42,074 bases of DNA from Oscillospiraceae bacterium. Lineage in GTDB: Bacteria; Bacillota; Clostridia; Oscillospirales; Ruminococcaceae. The translations under genes and the position numbers were made by a program. The DNA lies in assembly GCA_024404875.1 (NCBI GenBank), contig JAKSPK010000018.1:1-42074 (forward strand). Reading direction: 5' to 3'. Of this stretch, positions 1 through 8,683 are shown one piece after another (positions within the stretch are counted from its first letter, which is position 1; each line of letters begins with the position of its first letter). The notes beneath the pieces were generated by a model. The model searched no databases. It saw only the letters and a program-made list of their open reading frames with translations, and was not told where the DNA came from.

Positions 1-6
1 AATTAT

Positions 7-40
7 GCCCCTGAGCGTATCACATGAAGCGCTCAGGGGC
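7..40 (-). terminator. Hairpin terminator after coaBC
   Basis: A perfect 11-bp inverted repeat (GCCCCTGAGCG / CGCTCAGGGGC) with a 12-nt loop lies 46 bp beyond the coaBC stop. The tail on the minus strand is only weakly T-rich (ATAATT), so the hairpin is clear but the termination call is moderate. Confidence 0.6.
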
Positions 41-85
41 ATTGTGTTATTCGGATTGCAGCATCATATCGGTTCAGTGCGGGAT

Positions 86-1300
86 TCACAAATCGGATTC
101 TGGCGCGGTCTGCTGCATTTTCAGAATCAGATCAAAGATACGGTCAGCAGCGGCTTCCTTGGACATCTTCTCCAGCGTGATCTCGCGGTCTGCCGTGATG
201 AGCGTCAGGATATTCGTATCAGTGCCGAAGCCCGCACCCTCCGTCCGCAAACTGTTCGCGCAGATGAGGTCGCAGTTTTTTGAGACGAGCTTTTTTCGTG
301 AATTTTCGAGCATATTCTCGGTCTCCATCGAGAATCCGCAAATGAACTGACCATCGCGCTTCTGCGTACCGAGAGCTTTGAGGATATCCTTTGTGCGCAT
401 CATGTCAATTTGCAGCGAACCGTCTGATTTCTTGATCTTATTTTCCGCGACGGCTGCCGGCGTATAATCCGCGACCGCGGCAGCCTTGATGATGATATCG
501 GTTTCCGGCGCACGGGATATCACAGCATCGTACATCTCCGCAGCCGTTCCGACCGGAACAACATGGACAAAGGGCGGGGGAGCGGTCTCCATATGCGCCG
601 CGACTAGCGTCACATCCGCGCCGCGCCGCATTGCTGTCAGCGCTGCAGCACAGCCCATTTTTCCAGTCGAGTGATTTGTGATGAAGCGCACCGGATCGAG
701 CGGCTCCTGCGTTGCGCCGGCCGTGACCAAAACACGCTTTCCCGCGAGATCCTTTTCATGCGCGATCTCCCGCATGATATATTGGAACAATACGCTCTCC
801 TCCGGCATCCGGCCGTCGCCAATGTCGCCGTTCGCGAGCCGTCCGGTATCGGGCAGCGCGATTTCATAGCCGTAGGCCGCAAGTTTTTTGATATTGTCCT
901 GTACGATCGGGTTGTGATACATATTGTGATTCATCGCAGGGGAGATGATCTTTTTGCAGGGGCAGGCCATGACGGTCGTGGTCAGCATATCGTCTGCAAT
1001 GCCGCAGGCGATCTTGCCGATGACATTTGCAGACGCGGGTGCGATCATGACAACATCCGCCTGCTTTGCGAGTGCAACGTGTTCGACGCTGTACTGAAAA
1101 TTGCGGTCAAATGTGTCGATCAGGCATTTGGAACCGGTCAGTGTTTCAAAGGTAATCGGATTGATGAACTGTGTGGCGTTCTGTGTCATGAGGACACGGA
1201 CATTACAGTTCAGCTTTGTCAGCATTCTGACGAGATTCGGGATCTTGTATGCGGCGATGCTGCCGGTGACGGCGAGCAATACGGTTTTTCCGCTCAGCAT
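86..1300 (-). CDS. coaBC: Bifunctional phosphopantothenoylcysteine decarboxylase / phosphopantothenate-cysteine ligase
   Basis: This cytosolic enzyme makes 4'-phosphopantetheine for coenzyme A: the CoaB half joins cysteine to phosphopantothenate with CTP and the FMN-dependent CoaC half decarboxylates the product. The 404-residue length is typical for the fusion. The N-terminus has the flavoprotein start TGSIAAYK and, further on, the PAMNHNMY segment of the decarboxylase active site. The C-terminal ligase half shows VLVTAGATQEPLDPVR, ITNHSTGKMG and a KIKK motif. The start follows a GGGAGG ribosome site at good spacing and a SigA promoter lies just upstream. It appears monocistronic. Family assignment is secure. 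Confidence 0.96.
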   Translation of the reverse strand: MLSGKTVLLAVTGSIAAYKIPNLVRMLTKLNCNVRVLMTQNATQFINPITFETLTGSKCLIDTFDRNFQYSVEHVALAKQADVVMIAPASANVIGKIACGIADDMLTTTVMACPCKKIISPAMNHNMYHNPIVQDNIKKLAAYGYEIALPDTGRLANGDIGDGRMPEESVLFQYIMREIAHEKDLAGKRVLVTAGATQEPLDPVRFITNHSTGKMGCAAALTAMRRGADVTLVAAHMETAPPPFVHVVPVGTAAEMYDAVISRAPETDIIIKAAAVADYTPAAVAENKIKKSDGSLQIDMMRTKDILKALGTQKRDGQFICGFSMETENMLENSRKKLVSKNCDLICANSLRTEGAGFGTDTNILTLITADREITLEKMSKEAAADRIFDLILKMQQTAPESDL

Positions 1301-1350
1301 TTTGTTTTCCTCCCGGAATGAATTTCCACGGCATTGCTGCGGATAGTTAC

Positions 1351-1379
1351 ATTATAACACATTATGAAAAAAAGTGCAA
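1351..1379 (-). promoter_or_regulatory. SigA-type promoter of coaBC
   Basis: On the minus strand, TTGCAC (1379-1374) is followed after 17 bp by TATAAT (1356-1351), which is preceded by TGT and so also reads as an extended -10. It lies about 50 bp before the coaBC start. Confidence 0.75.
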
Positions 1380-1443
1380 TGGCATCTGGTCAGAGGAGAC
1401 AGTCAATCGGGGACTTGTCATTTAACAGTCTGCGATTTCATAT

Positions 1444-1500
1444 AGGCAGCACCACACAGAGTCTGCCAAGCTGTCAGGCTGGCTTTGTGCGGTGCTGCCT
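1444..1500 (-). terminator. Long hairpin downstream of the GGDEF gene
   Basis: AGGCAGCACC (1444-1453) pairs with GGTGCTGCCT (1491-1500), with further pairing inside (CACA/TGTG). It sits 71 bp past the stop of the minus-strand GGDEF gene. There is no T-run, so it may be a terminator-like or mRNA-end hairpin. The rest of the 1301-1571 gap holds only the coaBC promoter. Confidence 0.4.
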
Positions 1501-1571
1501 ATCGTACTTCCTGTTGTGTTGTATTTCAGGGATCGGAAACGGGTCTTTTGACCGGAATAAAAAGAAAAGTG

Positions 1572-3512
1572 TTATGCATTGAGCAGATCGCGTTCTCGGC
1601 GGCGCTTTTGCTTCTGCGCATACATCCGGTCATCCGCTGTCCGGATCAGGTGGTCGAAATCAAAGGTATCATCCAGCGGTTCGGCATAGCAGCCGATGCT
1701 CGCTTCGACCGGATACGGATTTCCTGCGGAATCATTGTATCGTTTCAGATATTCCGCAAACTGACACCGAAACCGCTGAAAACAGCTCTCCGCCAGCGAT
1801 TCGGGCAGGATGCCGCCGACCGCAAATTCATCGCCGCCGAAGCGAGCGCAGATGTCATGCGGGCCGCAGGCGTGCAGGAGTGCCTGTGCAACGGTAATGA
1901 TCGCGTTGTCACCCTCCAGATGCCCATAGGTATCGTTGATATATTTCAGCCGGTCGAGATCGGCTGAAATCAGGAATGCACAGGGCTTTTCCTGTTTGCA
2001 TTCCTTCATCTGACTGCGGAATTCTTTGTAGAATCCGCGGCGGTTCAGCAGGCCGGTCAGAGAGTCGTGAACATAGAGCTTTTCCAGCTCCGCATTGACC
2101 TCCTTGAGCTGACTGTTGATGCTGCGGATCTGCACTTGTCCGTGAAACGTGCCGAAGGCTGCATTGACCGCGCTCATAAAGGTGTGCATTTTCTGATAAT
2201 CATCGAGTGAGATTTCCGGCTGAAACAGACAGTAGCCGAATGAGAGATCAAGGAAGTGCAGCGCGCAGACAAGGATCGGTTCTTCCCGGCTCAGCATCAG
2301 ATCCGGTGCCGGCAGCAGTTCGCTGCGATTGATCGTGCAGGGCTCTATTTCATACCAGAAATAGCGCTGCATGATGATCCGGATTCGTTCGCTGAAAGCC
2401 TGTGCACCGCGGTGATGCAGGCCGAATCCCGGCGGATCGAACATATCCTCATTGATTGCGAAGACCGTTGTCGGCAGGATGAATTTGTTGACAAAGATCG
2501 CCGGCAGATCTTCAATGGTCTGCATCCGCGGCAGAGAAGCCTGCACAGTACACATCATTTCCTGCCGCTGCAAAGCGAGGCGCATATGGTTGTATATTTC
2601 CTGCGCCGCATCGTTGATATTGTAGAACGAGACCGGCTGACAGCCGCAGGATTGCGAGCAGATCAGCCTGAAGCCGATCATCTGCCGTTTCGGGCAGGTC
2701 TTTCCGGCAAGCCGTGCTTCAATCGACTTTACGATCTGCTGCCCCATTTTATCATAGTCCTGCCGGCAGGTCGTTATTTGCGGGATATGATACTGTGCCT
2801 GCATGATGCCGTCGAAGCCGGTGACGATGCAGTCCTCAGGCACGCGGACATGATGCTTTTGCAAATAGCTGCTGACGACGATCGCCATAGAATCATTTGC
2901 GCAGATGATCGCATCCGGATACGGCCGTTGCTCTTCCTCGAACCATTTTACCATCAGGTCCAGCGTCGGTGAATCCCAGAAATTGCCGTAGCCGACCAGA
3001 CTGTCATCGTAATACAGTCCGCGTTCCGTCAGCACATTTTTGAATGCTCTGGCTCGCTCATCGGAGAACGTATTGCCCTGGAAGCCCGCGACCATCATCA
3101 GGTTTTTCGCACCGTGAACATCAATCACGTGACAGCATAGCTGCCGGAAAATATCTTCATAGGAGAACGAGAAGCAAAGGCAGCCCTCAATCTCTTTGTC
3201 GATCGAAACGACCGGTATTTTTTTTTCAAGACAGTTCTCCACGACCTCATCAAGGATCGGATTATGATAGAGAAACTGCGGGAAGACGATCATTCCGGAG
3301 AGCTGATCATACGGGATCAGGCGGAACACATTACGTTCGCTGTCAATATCCGGATTTTCAGACGAATAGAGATCGGAGCAGGCATTGAAGATCATCAGTC
3401 GGAAGCCAGCGGCTACAGCGTGTTTGTTCAAAGCGCGTATGAAGTAGAATCTGTCTTCTTCGTGGATTGTTGAAAGACAGACTCCGATGATTCTTGTCTG
3501 ACCGGTTATCAT
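1572..3512 (-). CDS. LacI-type ligand-binding domain fused to GGDEF diguanylate cyclase
   Basis: The protein probably makes cyclic di-GMP in response to a small ligand. Residues about 6-290 resemble the sugar-binding core of LacI/GalR regulators (IIGVCLST at the start, AIICANDSMA near 201-210, TGFDG near 231), but there is no helix-turn-helix in front, no signal peptide and no membrane segment. A linker region (about 300-470) of unknown fold follows, then a GGDEF domain from about 480 (VHDSLTGLLNRRGF) with an intact GGDEF at 559-563. The RxxD inhibitory site five residues upstream is absent (GPHD), so product inhibition by that site is unlikely. I chose the ATG at 3512, six to seven bases after GAGGAGGTG; a GTG at 3521 lies inside the ribosome site. 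An HD-GYP gene lies next door. Confidence 0.9.
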   Translation of the reverse strand: MITGQTRIIGVCLSTIHEEDRFYFIRALNKHAVAAGFRLMIFNACSDLYSSENPDIDSERNVFRLIPYDQLSGMIVFPQFLYHNPILDEVVENCLEKKIPVVSIDKEIEGCLCFSFSYEDIFRQLCCHVIDVHGAKNLMMVAGFQGNTFSDERARAFKNVLTERGLYYDDSLVGYGNFWDSPTLDLMVKWFEEEQRPYPDAIICANDSMAIVVSSYLQKHHVRVPEDCIVTGFDGIMQAQYHIPQITTCRQDYDKMGQQIVKSIEARLAGKTCPKRQMIGFRLICSQSCGCQPVSFYNINDAAQEIYNHMRLALQRQEMMCTVQASLPRMQTIEDLPAIFVNKFILPTTVFAINEDMFDPPGFGLHHRGAQAFSERIRIIMQRYFWYEIEPCTINRSELLPAPDLMLSREEPILVCALHFLDLSFGYCLFQPEISLDDYQKMHTFMSAVNAAFGTFHGQVQIRSINSQLKEVNAELEKLYVHDSLTGLLNRRGFYKEFRSQMKECKQEKPCAFLISADLDRLKYINDTYGHLEGDNAIITVAQALLHACGPHDICARFGGDEFAVGGILPESLAESCFQRFRCQFAEYLKRYNDSAGNPYPVEASIGCYAEPLDDTFDFDHLIRTADDRMYAQKQKRRRERDLLNA

Positions 3513-3553
3513 ACAGCTCACCTCCTCAACCGGTGAAATGACTTTCTTGTTCT

Positions 3554-3582
3554 ATTTTACCATAATTTTAGAATAATTGCAA
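3554..3582 (-). promoter_or_regulatory. SigA-type promoter of the GGDEF gene
   Basis: TTGCAA (3582-3577), 17-bp spacer, TAAAAT (3559-3554) on the minus strand, about 45 bp upstream of the start. It gives the cyclase a promoter separate from the HD-GYP operon upstream. Confidence 0.7.
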
Positions 3583-3622
3583 CTGTGCTTTGGGAAAATG
3601 TTTGTGAAATTTGGTGAATTTT

Positions 3623-5341
3623 TCATGAACAGGTAAGAGACGGCTGTGAAGCTTCGTCGCTGTTCAGTTCGGAATAGGTCTGCTCCAGACGGCTGCGGCA
3701 TTCGAGAAACAGCTTTCCCAGTACCGGATCAAACTGCGTGCCGAGTCCCTCACGGATGATGCGGAAGGCATCGTCGAAGGTAAAGGCACTTTTATAGCAG
3801 CGCTTCGAGACCAGCGCATCGAAAACATCCGCGAGTGCCATGATTCGCGCTTCGATCGGGATATCTTCGCCGCTTCGCTGACTCGGATAGCCCTTGCCGT
3901 CATAGCGCTCGTGATGAAAGTGTGCGATGTTGATTGCGATGCGGACAAACTCCTCGTCATCCACTTCATTGAGGATTTCTGTCAGGACACGCGCGCCTTC
4001 CGCGGGATGCTTTTTCATCTCCGCATATTCCTCGTCGGTGAATTTGCCGGGTTTGCGCAGGATCATATCGTTGATTGCGATCTTGCCGAGATCATGCAGA
4101 GGAGCTGCCTTGGCGACGGCCTGCAAGAAATGATGCGTCAGGCCGAGCTGTTCCATGCGTTCCGGGTCCTTCTCCAGTTTCTCCGCAAAGATGCGGACAA
4201 CCGTGCTTGTGCGGCGGATATGGCCGCCGGTGGAATTGTCGCGGCTTTCGATTACGCTTGCCATGCCGGTGATGATCGAATCCTGAACCTTGCGGATATG
4301 GCGGGTTTTTTCTTCGACCTCGGATTGCAGGCGGCTGTTGTAGGTACCGAGCAGCCGTACATATTTCTGCTGTTCGGTGTCATCCTCCAGCAGCAGGCCG
4401 TAGCCGACAAGAGTGTTTTTTCGCTTCAGCTCCGTGACCTTGCGCTCAAAGGCTTCCTCGCCGACAGAAAAATGCGTGGTAGAGGCCGTGAAGAGCATAT
4501 AAACTTCATCAGGGATGCGCTCATTCTGGCGGAGACGGAGCAGGGCGGGAAAGAGCGCCTTGGCATGTTTATTTGAATCGAGATAGCCGTACTGATTGTC
4601 CGTGATGATATAGGGATTTTCCATCTGCTTGAAGATCCACTCGTGGCCGGAATCCGTTACGCCGAAGAAGCTGTCAGTCATCATTCTGATGACAACGGAC
4701 AGCAGCGAGAGCGCACAGAGCATCGGCATGATATCAATGCCCAGATCCGCAAAGGTATCGACCGCAAGTGCGCCGATGACGATGAACTGCGCATCGGCCA
4801 GTCTGCTGAGATTGCGGCGCTCCGAGGTCAGCTTGTTGCGTGCCATGACGATAATCGTATAGGTGAGCAGCGCCGTCAGCAGACACAGCAGGATGATGCT
4901 GCGCGTCCTGTAGATCGGGGACTGGTTCGCGATCTGTGCTGTGAAAACCTGAAAAGTCTCGTTCCGGACAAAATAATAATGTCCGATGAACAGTTCCTGC
5001 GCTGATGCGTTCCAGTGAACGATGCAGATGCCGATCTCCAGGGTCGCCCAGAGCGTGAGAAATACCTGCGGAACCTTCACCCGGAGGTAGGAGAGCAGGA
5101 ATGTGAGAAAGAAATAATAGAACAGGGCATTGCCGAGATAGACAAAACGGATCGCGACACCGGCTTCCGGCTCTGAATTGGCAGTCTGCATGATAAAAGA
5201 GCCGATGTTCATGATGAGACAGCCGATGCTGGTCAGCATCAGACGAACACTGTTTTCGCTGTATTGTTTATTGTGCAGCAGCGCGATCACGCCCGCGAAC
5301 GGGATCATGATCGCTGTAAATGTGATAATAGGAATCAGCAT
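3623..5341 (-). CDS. Membrane HD-GYP cyclic di-GMP phosphodiesterase
   Basis: A 572-residue protein. Residues 1-220 form a bundle of about seven hydrophobic segments like the 7TM sensor region found in front of histidine kinases. A PAS-like stretch follows (about 231-320), then a coiled segment (about 325-355) and an HD-GYP domain (about 355-550). The domain is intact: HD at 416-417 in LHDLGKIAI, LRKPGKFTDEE, HPAEG, HHE at 476-478 and DGKGYP at 481-486. HD-GYP enzymes hydrolyse c-di-GMP, so activity is expected. The start follows AAGGAG, which overlaps the stop region of the M16 peptidase gene 10 bp upstream, so the two are co-transcribed. The signal sensed is unknown. It would oppose the adjacent diguanylate cyclase. 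Confidence 0.9.
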   Translation of the reverse strand: MLIPIITFTAIMIPFAGVIALLHNKQYSENSVRLMLTSIGCLIMNIGSFIMQTANSEPEAGVAIRFVYLGNALFYYFFLTFLLSYLRVKVPQVFLTLWATLEIGICIVHWNASAQELFIGHYYFVRNETFQVFTAQIANQSPIYRTRSIILLCLLTALLTYTIIVMARNKLTSERRNLSRLADAQFIVIGALAVDTFADLGIDIMPMLCALSLLSVVIRMMTDSFFGVTDSGHEWIFKQMENPYIITDNQYGYLDSNKHAKALFPALLRLRQNERIPDEVYMLFTASTTHFSVGEEAFERKVTELKRKNTLVGYGLLLEDDTEQQKYVRLLGTYNSRLQSEVEEKTRHIRKVQDSIITGMASVIESRDNSTGGHIRRTSTVVRIFAEKLEKDPERMEQLGLTHHFLQAVAKAAPLHDLGKIAINDMILRKPGKFTDEEYAEMKKHPAEGARVLTEILNEVDDEEFVRIAINIAHFHHERYDGKGYPSQRSGEDIPIEARIMALADVFDALVSKRCYKSAFTFDDAFRIIREGLGTQFDPVLGKLFLECRSRLEQTYSELNSDEASQPSLTCS

Positions 5342-5351
5342 ATGCCGCTCC

Positions 5352-8228
5352 TTAATCCAGAACTGTCAGATTCTTGCAGTCTGCAAGCAGGTTTTCCGAT
5401 GCGCTTACAAACACTGCGCCGTTTTTAGCGAAAGCATCCCAGAAGTGGCAGGAATCGAGCAGTGTCTCCCGCGTTGCGGCAAGCAGCTGTTTGCGGTCTG
5501 CGGTCAGATCTGCCTTTGTTTTGCCGATGCACCAGAGCGAATCCGCCGTGATGCCCATGCTGCGCGGCGACTGGAGCGGGTCTTCATCATTCACCGTTGA
5601 GATGATGAATTTGTCAAGCGGCTCTCCGCTTTCGCAGAACTGCCGGATAAATTCTGAGATGCCGCTGTTGACTTCGAGCGAACGCGCCGGAGACGGATCG
5701 CGGAAGGAGTAGGTGTAGACGCTGTTGTCGTGCATCAGCGCGATGCCGGTGCCGTAAGCACCGCCCTGTACGCGGACAACATTCCAGAGATAGCTTAGTG
5801 AAATGATCTTTGCGGCCGCCCGCCAGCCGCTGTTGAAGCCGTATTCCCGCTTCGGCAGGAAGCAGCCCTGTACTGCAAAGCCAATCTGTGCCGGGATTGT
5901 ATAGCCTGCGCGTTCTGGAATATCTGCGGTATAAGCAGCCTCTGTCGGCACGGGGTCGCCTGCCGGGAAGCGCGCAAGCAGCGGACTGATATCCGCGTTC
6001 TTTGCAGCAGAAACACTGGCGTAGTGCAGACGTGCGCGGCACAGCTTGGACTGCACCGACCGCAGCAGATCGGAAAATGCTTCGAATTTTTCATCGAATT
6101 CCCGGACGAGCTGCTGTGTTTTCTTGAGAAGCGGATAGCCGGAGACCGCGCAGCGGACAGCGTTTTTCGCGGCATAGCGTGCCATTACAGAGGAGATGCC
6201 GAGGGCGTGTCCAGCCACGACACCCATCTGCTTCATGCGCTCATTCGCCTGCGTGATGATTTCACAGATCTTGTCCTTCTGCGTGAAATCGGTGGTCAGC
6301 AGCACTTCCTCGATCAGATCGAATGCATCAGGCATGCGGTCTGCCAGCACACTGCACCGGACTGTCAGCACAGGCGTGCAGACATCCGTTACCTGATCTT
6401 TTGCGAAGACTTCGACACCTGCCTTCAGCCGGCCGACTTTGTTTTTGAGTGCCTGCTGCAATTCCAGCGCAGTGTAATGCGCAGTCGGGAGCTTGCCGTA
6501 AAGGGTGCCGATGTGGGATACAAGCGTCAGCTCATCCAGCGAGAGATCGGTCAGGCGGAAAGCAAGCGCGATATGCACGATTCCGCGGCTCGGCACCGGA
6601 TGATACAGCACGGTCACGCCGTCCTGCTGCTGTTTATCGGTCTCCGTCCAAGAGGGCTCCGGACTGACCTCCGACAGGCTCAGCACCGGCAGCGTTGCGA
6701 GCTGCTCAGCGGAATCGGGCGTCTGCTGCCATGAGAGCAGCTTTTCATTGAGTGTGCGGTTTGCGGCGAGATCGGCTTCATTCCAGTGAGATGTGGTCTC
6801 TGCGAGCCGTGTTTCTTCTTCTGCACGCAGCTCATCGCCGCGTGTATAGGACGGAAGCGAATACAGCACCGCAGTGCCGCTTTCTTCGACCAGCGTTTCA
6901 CGGAGCAGCGCTTCAAATGCGTGATCTCTGAGCATTTGCCGGACAGCAGCAAAGTCCTCCTCATAAACGAGATACTGCATTGGGTCGCCGCCGTTCAGCC
7001 AGCTGTTCATGCAGTTGATGCAGCGGTCGAGTCCCTGCGGCTCCTCCGTCTCCAGCAGATAAAATGCGAGCCGGTTTGCAGAGGCTTCGAGTGCATCATA
7101 ATCGAGACCGTTTTCCGCAAGATCGGCAGCAGTTTTCCGGATGAGCGGAAGGATTTCGTCAGCCTTGCCATCGCGGACATTTTTCAGCTGAATGGAAAGA
7201 TACGGCTGTGCGATCGAATCGTCAACCGCAATATCCAGCTCCTTTGCCAGTCCAGCTGAAAGCACCGCACGCTTGATCGGCGTTTCATTGGATCCCGCCA
7301 CGGCATCCAGCAGGACACGCAGTGCAATCAGCTTGGTGCGGTCGCGCCATGTACCGATGATGCGGCCGGCGGTCAGGACGGTCTGATCGGTCAGCTCCTC
7401 ATCCTTTGCAAGCTCGTAATACTGCGTTGCTGTCGAGGAAACAGGCTTCTGCATGGTGATTTCGGGGAGATCCGTGCTGCGCTCGAACTGCGAGAGGTAT
7501 TCCTCGATCAGCGCGAGCGTTTCCTCCAGCGGGATATCGCCGTCCAGAAAGATTCGTGCATTTGAAGGATGATAGAAGCGGCGATAGGTTTCGGTGAAAG
7601 CTTCATAGGTCAGTGTCGGGATGACTGCCGGATCACCGCCGGAATTGAAGCCGTAGCAGGTATCCGGGAAGAGCATTGAGATCAGCTTGTATTCCGCAAG
7701 ATCATCGACACTGCTCATCGCGCCCTTCATTTCATTGAAAACAACACCCTTGTAGCTGAAGCTGCCATTCTCGTCCTGCTCGATGTGCCAGCCCTCCTGA
7801 TAGAATATATTCGGATTTTCGAGGATCGCCGGTGCAAAAACGGCATCCAGATAGACGGCTGTCAGGTTAAGAAAATCGTGTGGGTTGCGGCTGGAGACCG
7901 GATACATTGTTTTGTCCGGGAAGGTCATTGCATTGAGGAAAGTGTTCATGGAGCTTTTCAGCAGCTCGACAAACGGCTCGCGCACCGGATATTTCTTGGA
8001 GCCGCAGAGAACGGAATGCTCCAGAATATGGAAGACACCCGTGCTGTTCTCCGGCAGTGTCTTGAATGCGGCTGAGAACAGCTTGTTTTCAGCATGATTG
8101 TCGATCCAGACGAGCTCGGTGCCGGTCTGTGTGAAAGTCATTTCAACGATTCGTCCCCCAAGCTCCTCCGATTCGCGGATGCGGGTGACGGTAAAACCGT
8201 GTATGATATCTCCGATTTGATTCAGCAT
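5352..8228 (-). CDS. M16C-family zinc metallopeptidase (insulinase / presequence-protease-like)
   Basis: A 958-residue peptidase of the pitrilysin/insulinase superfamily, subfamily M16C, a two-half clamshell fold that degrades peptides. The inverted zinc motif HILEH lies at 67-71 (zinc His 67 and His 71, catalytic Glu 70) in a typical context (TGVFHILEHSVLCGS). FVELLKSSMNTFLNA and PVSSRNPHDF follow as in the family. No signal peptide is visible, so it is probably cytosolic. I chose the ATG at 8228 because GGAAAGGAG precedes it; an upstream ATG at 8276 lacks a ribosome site and lies inside the promoter. It is the first gene of an operon with the HD-GYP gene. A role in clearing peptides is inferred from the family. 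Confidence 0.93.
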   Translation of the reverse strand: MLNQIGDIIHGFTVTRIRESEELGGRIVEMTFTQTGTELVWIDNHAENKLFSAAFKTLPENSTGVFHILEHSVLCGSKKYPVREPFVELLKSSMNTFLNAMTFPDKTMYPVSSRNPHDFLNLTAVYLDAVFAPAILENPNIFYQEGWHIEQDENGSFSYKGVVFNEMKGAMSSVDDLAEYKLISMLFPDTCYGFNSGGDPAVIPTLTYEAFTETYRRFYHPSNARIFLDGDIPLEETLALIEEYLSQFERSTDLPEITMQKPVSSTATQYYELAKDEELTDQTVLTAGRIIGTWRDRTKLIALRVLLDAVAGSNETPIKRAVLSAGLAKELDIAVDDSIAQPYLSIQLKNVRDGKADEILPLIRKTAADLAENGLDYDALEASANRLAFYLLETEEPQGLDRCINCMNSWLNGGDPMQYLVYEEDFAAVRQMLRDHAFEALLRETLVEESGTAVLYSLPSYTRGDELRAEEETRLAETTSHWNEADLAANRTLNEKLLSWQQTPDSAEQLATLPVLSLSEVSPEPSWTETDKQQQDGVTVLYHPVPSRGIVHIALAFRLTDLSLDELTLVSHIGTLYGKLPTAHYTALELQQALKNKVGRLKAGVEVFAKDQVTDVCTPVLTVRCSVLADRMPDAFDLIEEVLLTTDFTQKDKICEIITQANERMKQMGVVAGHALGISSVMARYAAKNAVRCAVSGYPLLKKTQQLVREFDEKFEAFSDLLRSVQSKLCRARLHYASVSAAKNADISPLLARFPAGDPVPTEAAYTADIPERAGYTIPAQIGFAVQGCFLPKREYGFNSGWRAAAKIISLSYLWNVVRVQGGAYGTGIALMHDNSVYTYSFRDPSPARSLEVNSGISEFIRQFCESGEPLDKFIISTVNDEDPLQSPRSMGITADSLWCIGKTKADLTADRKQLLAATRETLLDSCHFWDAFAKNGAVFVSASENLLADCKNLTVLD

Positions 8229-8266
8229 AGTAATTCTCCTTTCCGCTGCGTGATGCAGATATGTAT

Positions 8267-8295
8267 ATTGTACCACATTTTCGCTGATTTTTCAA
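8267..8295 (-). promoter_or_regulatory. SigA-type promoter of the M16-HD-GYP operon
   Basis: TTGAAA (8295-8290), 17 bp, TACAAT (8272-8267) on the minus strand, about 40 bp before the peptidase start. Confidence 0.7.
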
Positions 8296-8683
8296 TACCA
8301 TCAGCAGAGACAGCGGCCTTTTCTTCTTGGCGACGGTGTGCAGAGCATATCAGATTGGCCGCTGACGCGCTGCTGTTTGCAGATAATGCTTGGTCTGGCT
8401 TTTAGCTTACGCTGCTTTTCTTTGCATCTGGAGAACATCAGATCACTGCCTCGGCTTTGTCAGTTGATTGATGTTGTGTATGATATACAAAAATACAATA
8501 AACGCCTTGTGAAGAATGCTGATTTTTGGCGGATGCCTTGCGCTTTTCAGTGCTGTGTGTTATGATTGATATAATCAATATATTTTGTGCTGCGTACTCA
8601 GCATATATGTATTGAATTTCAGGCCGGCCGGCAGATCAATGAGGGGGTCTTTCGGAGTATCCGGTCAATCGAGAGGGGAAAAT
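8296..8683. other. Non-coding gap with leader of the LRR-dockerin gene
   Basis: About 390 bp with no supported gene; short open frames here lack ribosome sites. An AT-rich centre around 8465-8500 precedes a likely promoter at 8567-8575. From there to the start at 8684 runs a leader of about 100 nt. I see no known riboswitch in it. Confidence 0.5.
8567..8575 (+). promoter_or_regulatory. Extended -10 promoter of the LRR-dockerin gene
   Basis: TGATATAAT at 8567-8575 reads as TGnTATAAT, an extended -10. No good -35 is present at 17 bp (TCAGTG). The extended -10 could compensate. Confidence 0.5.
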
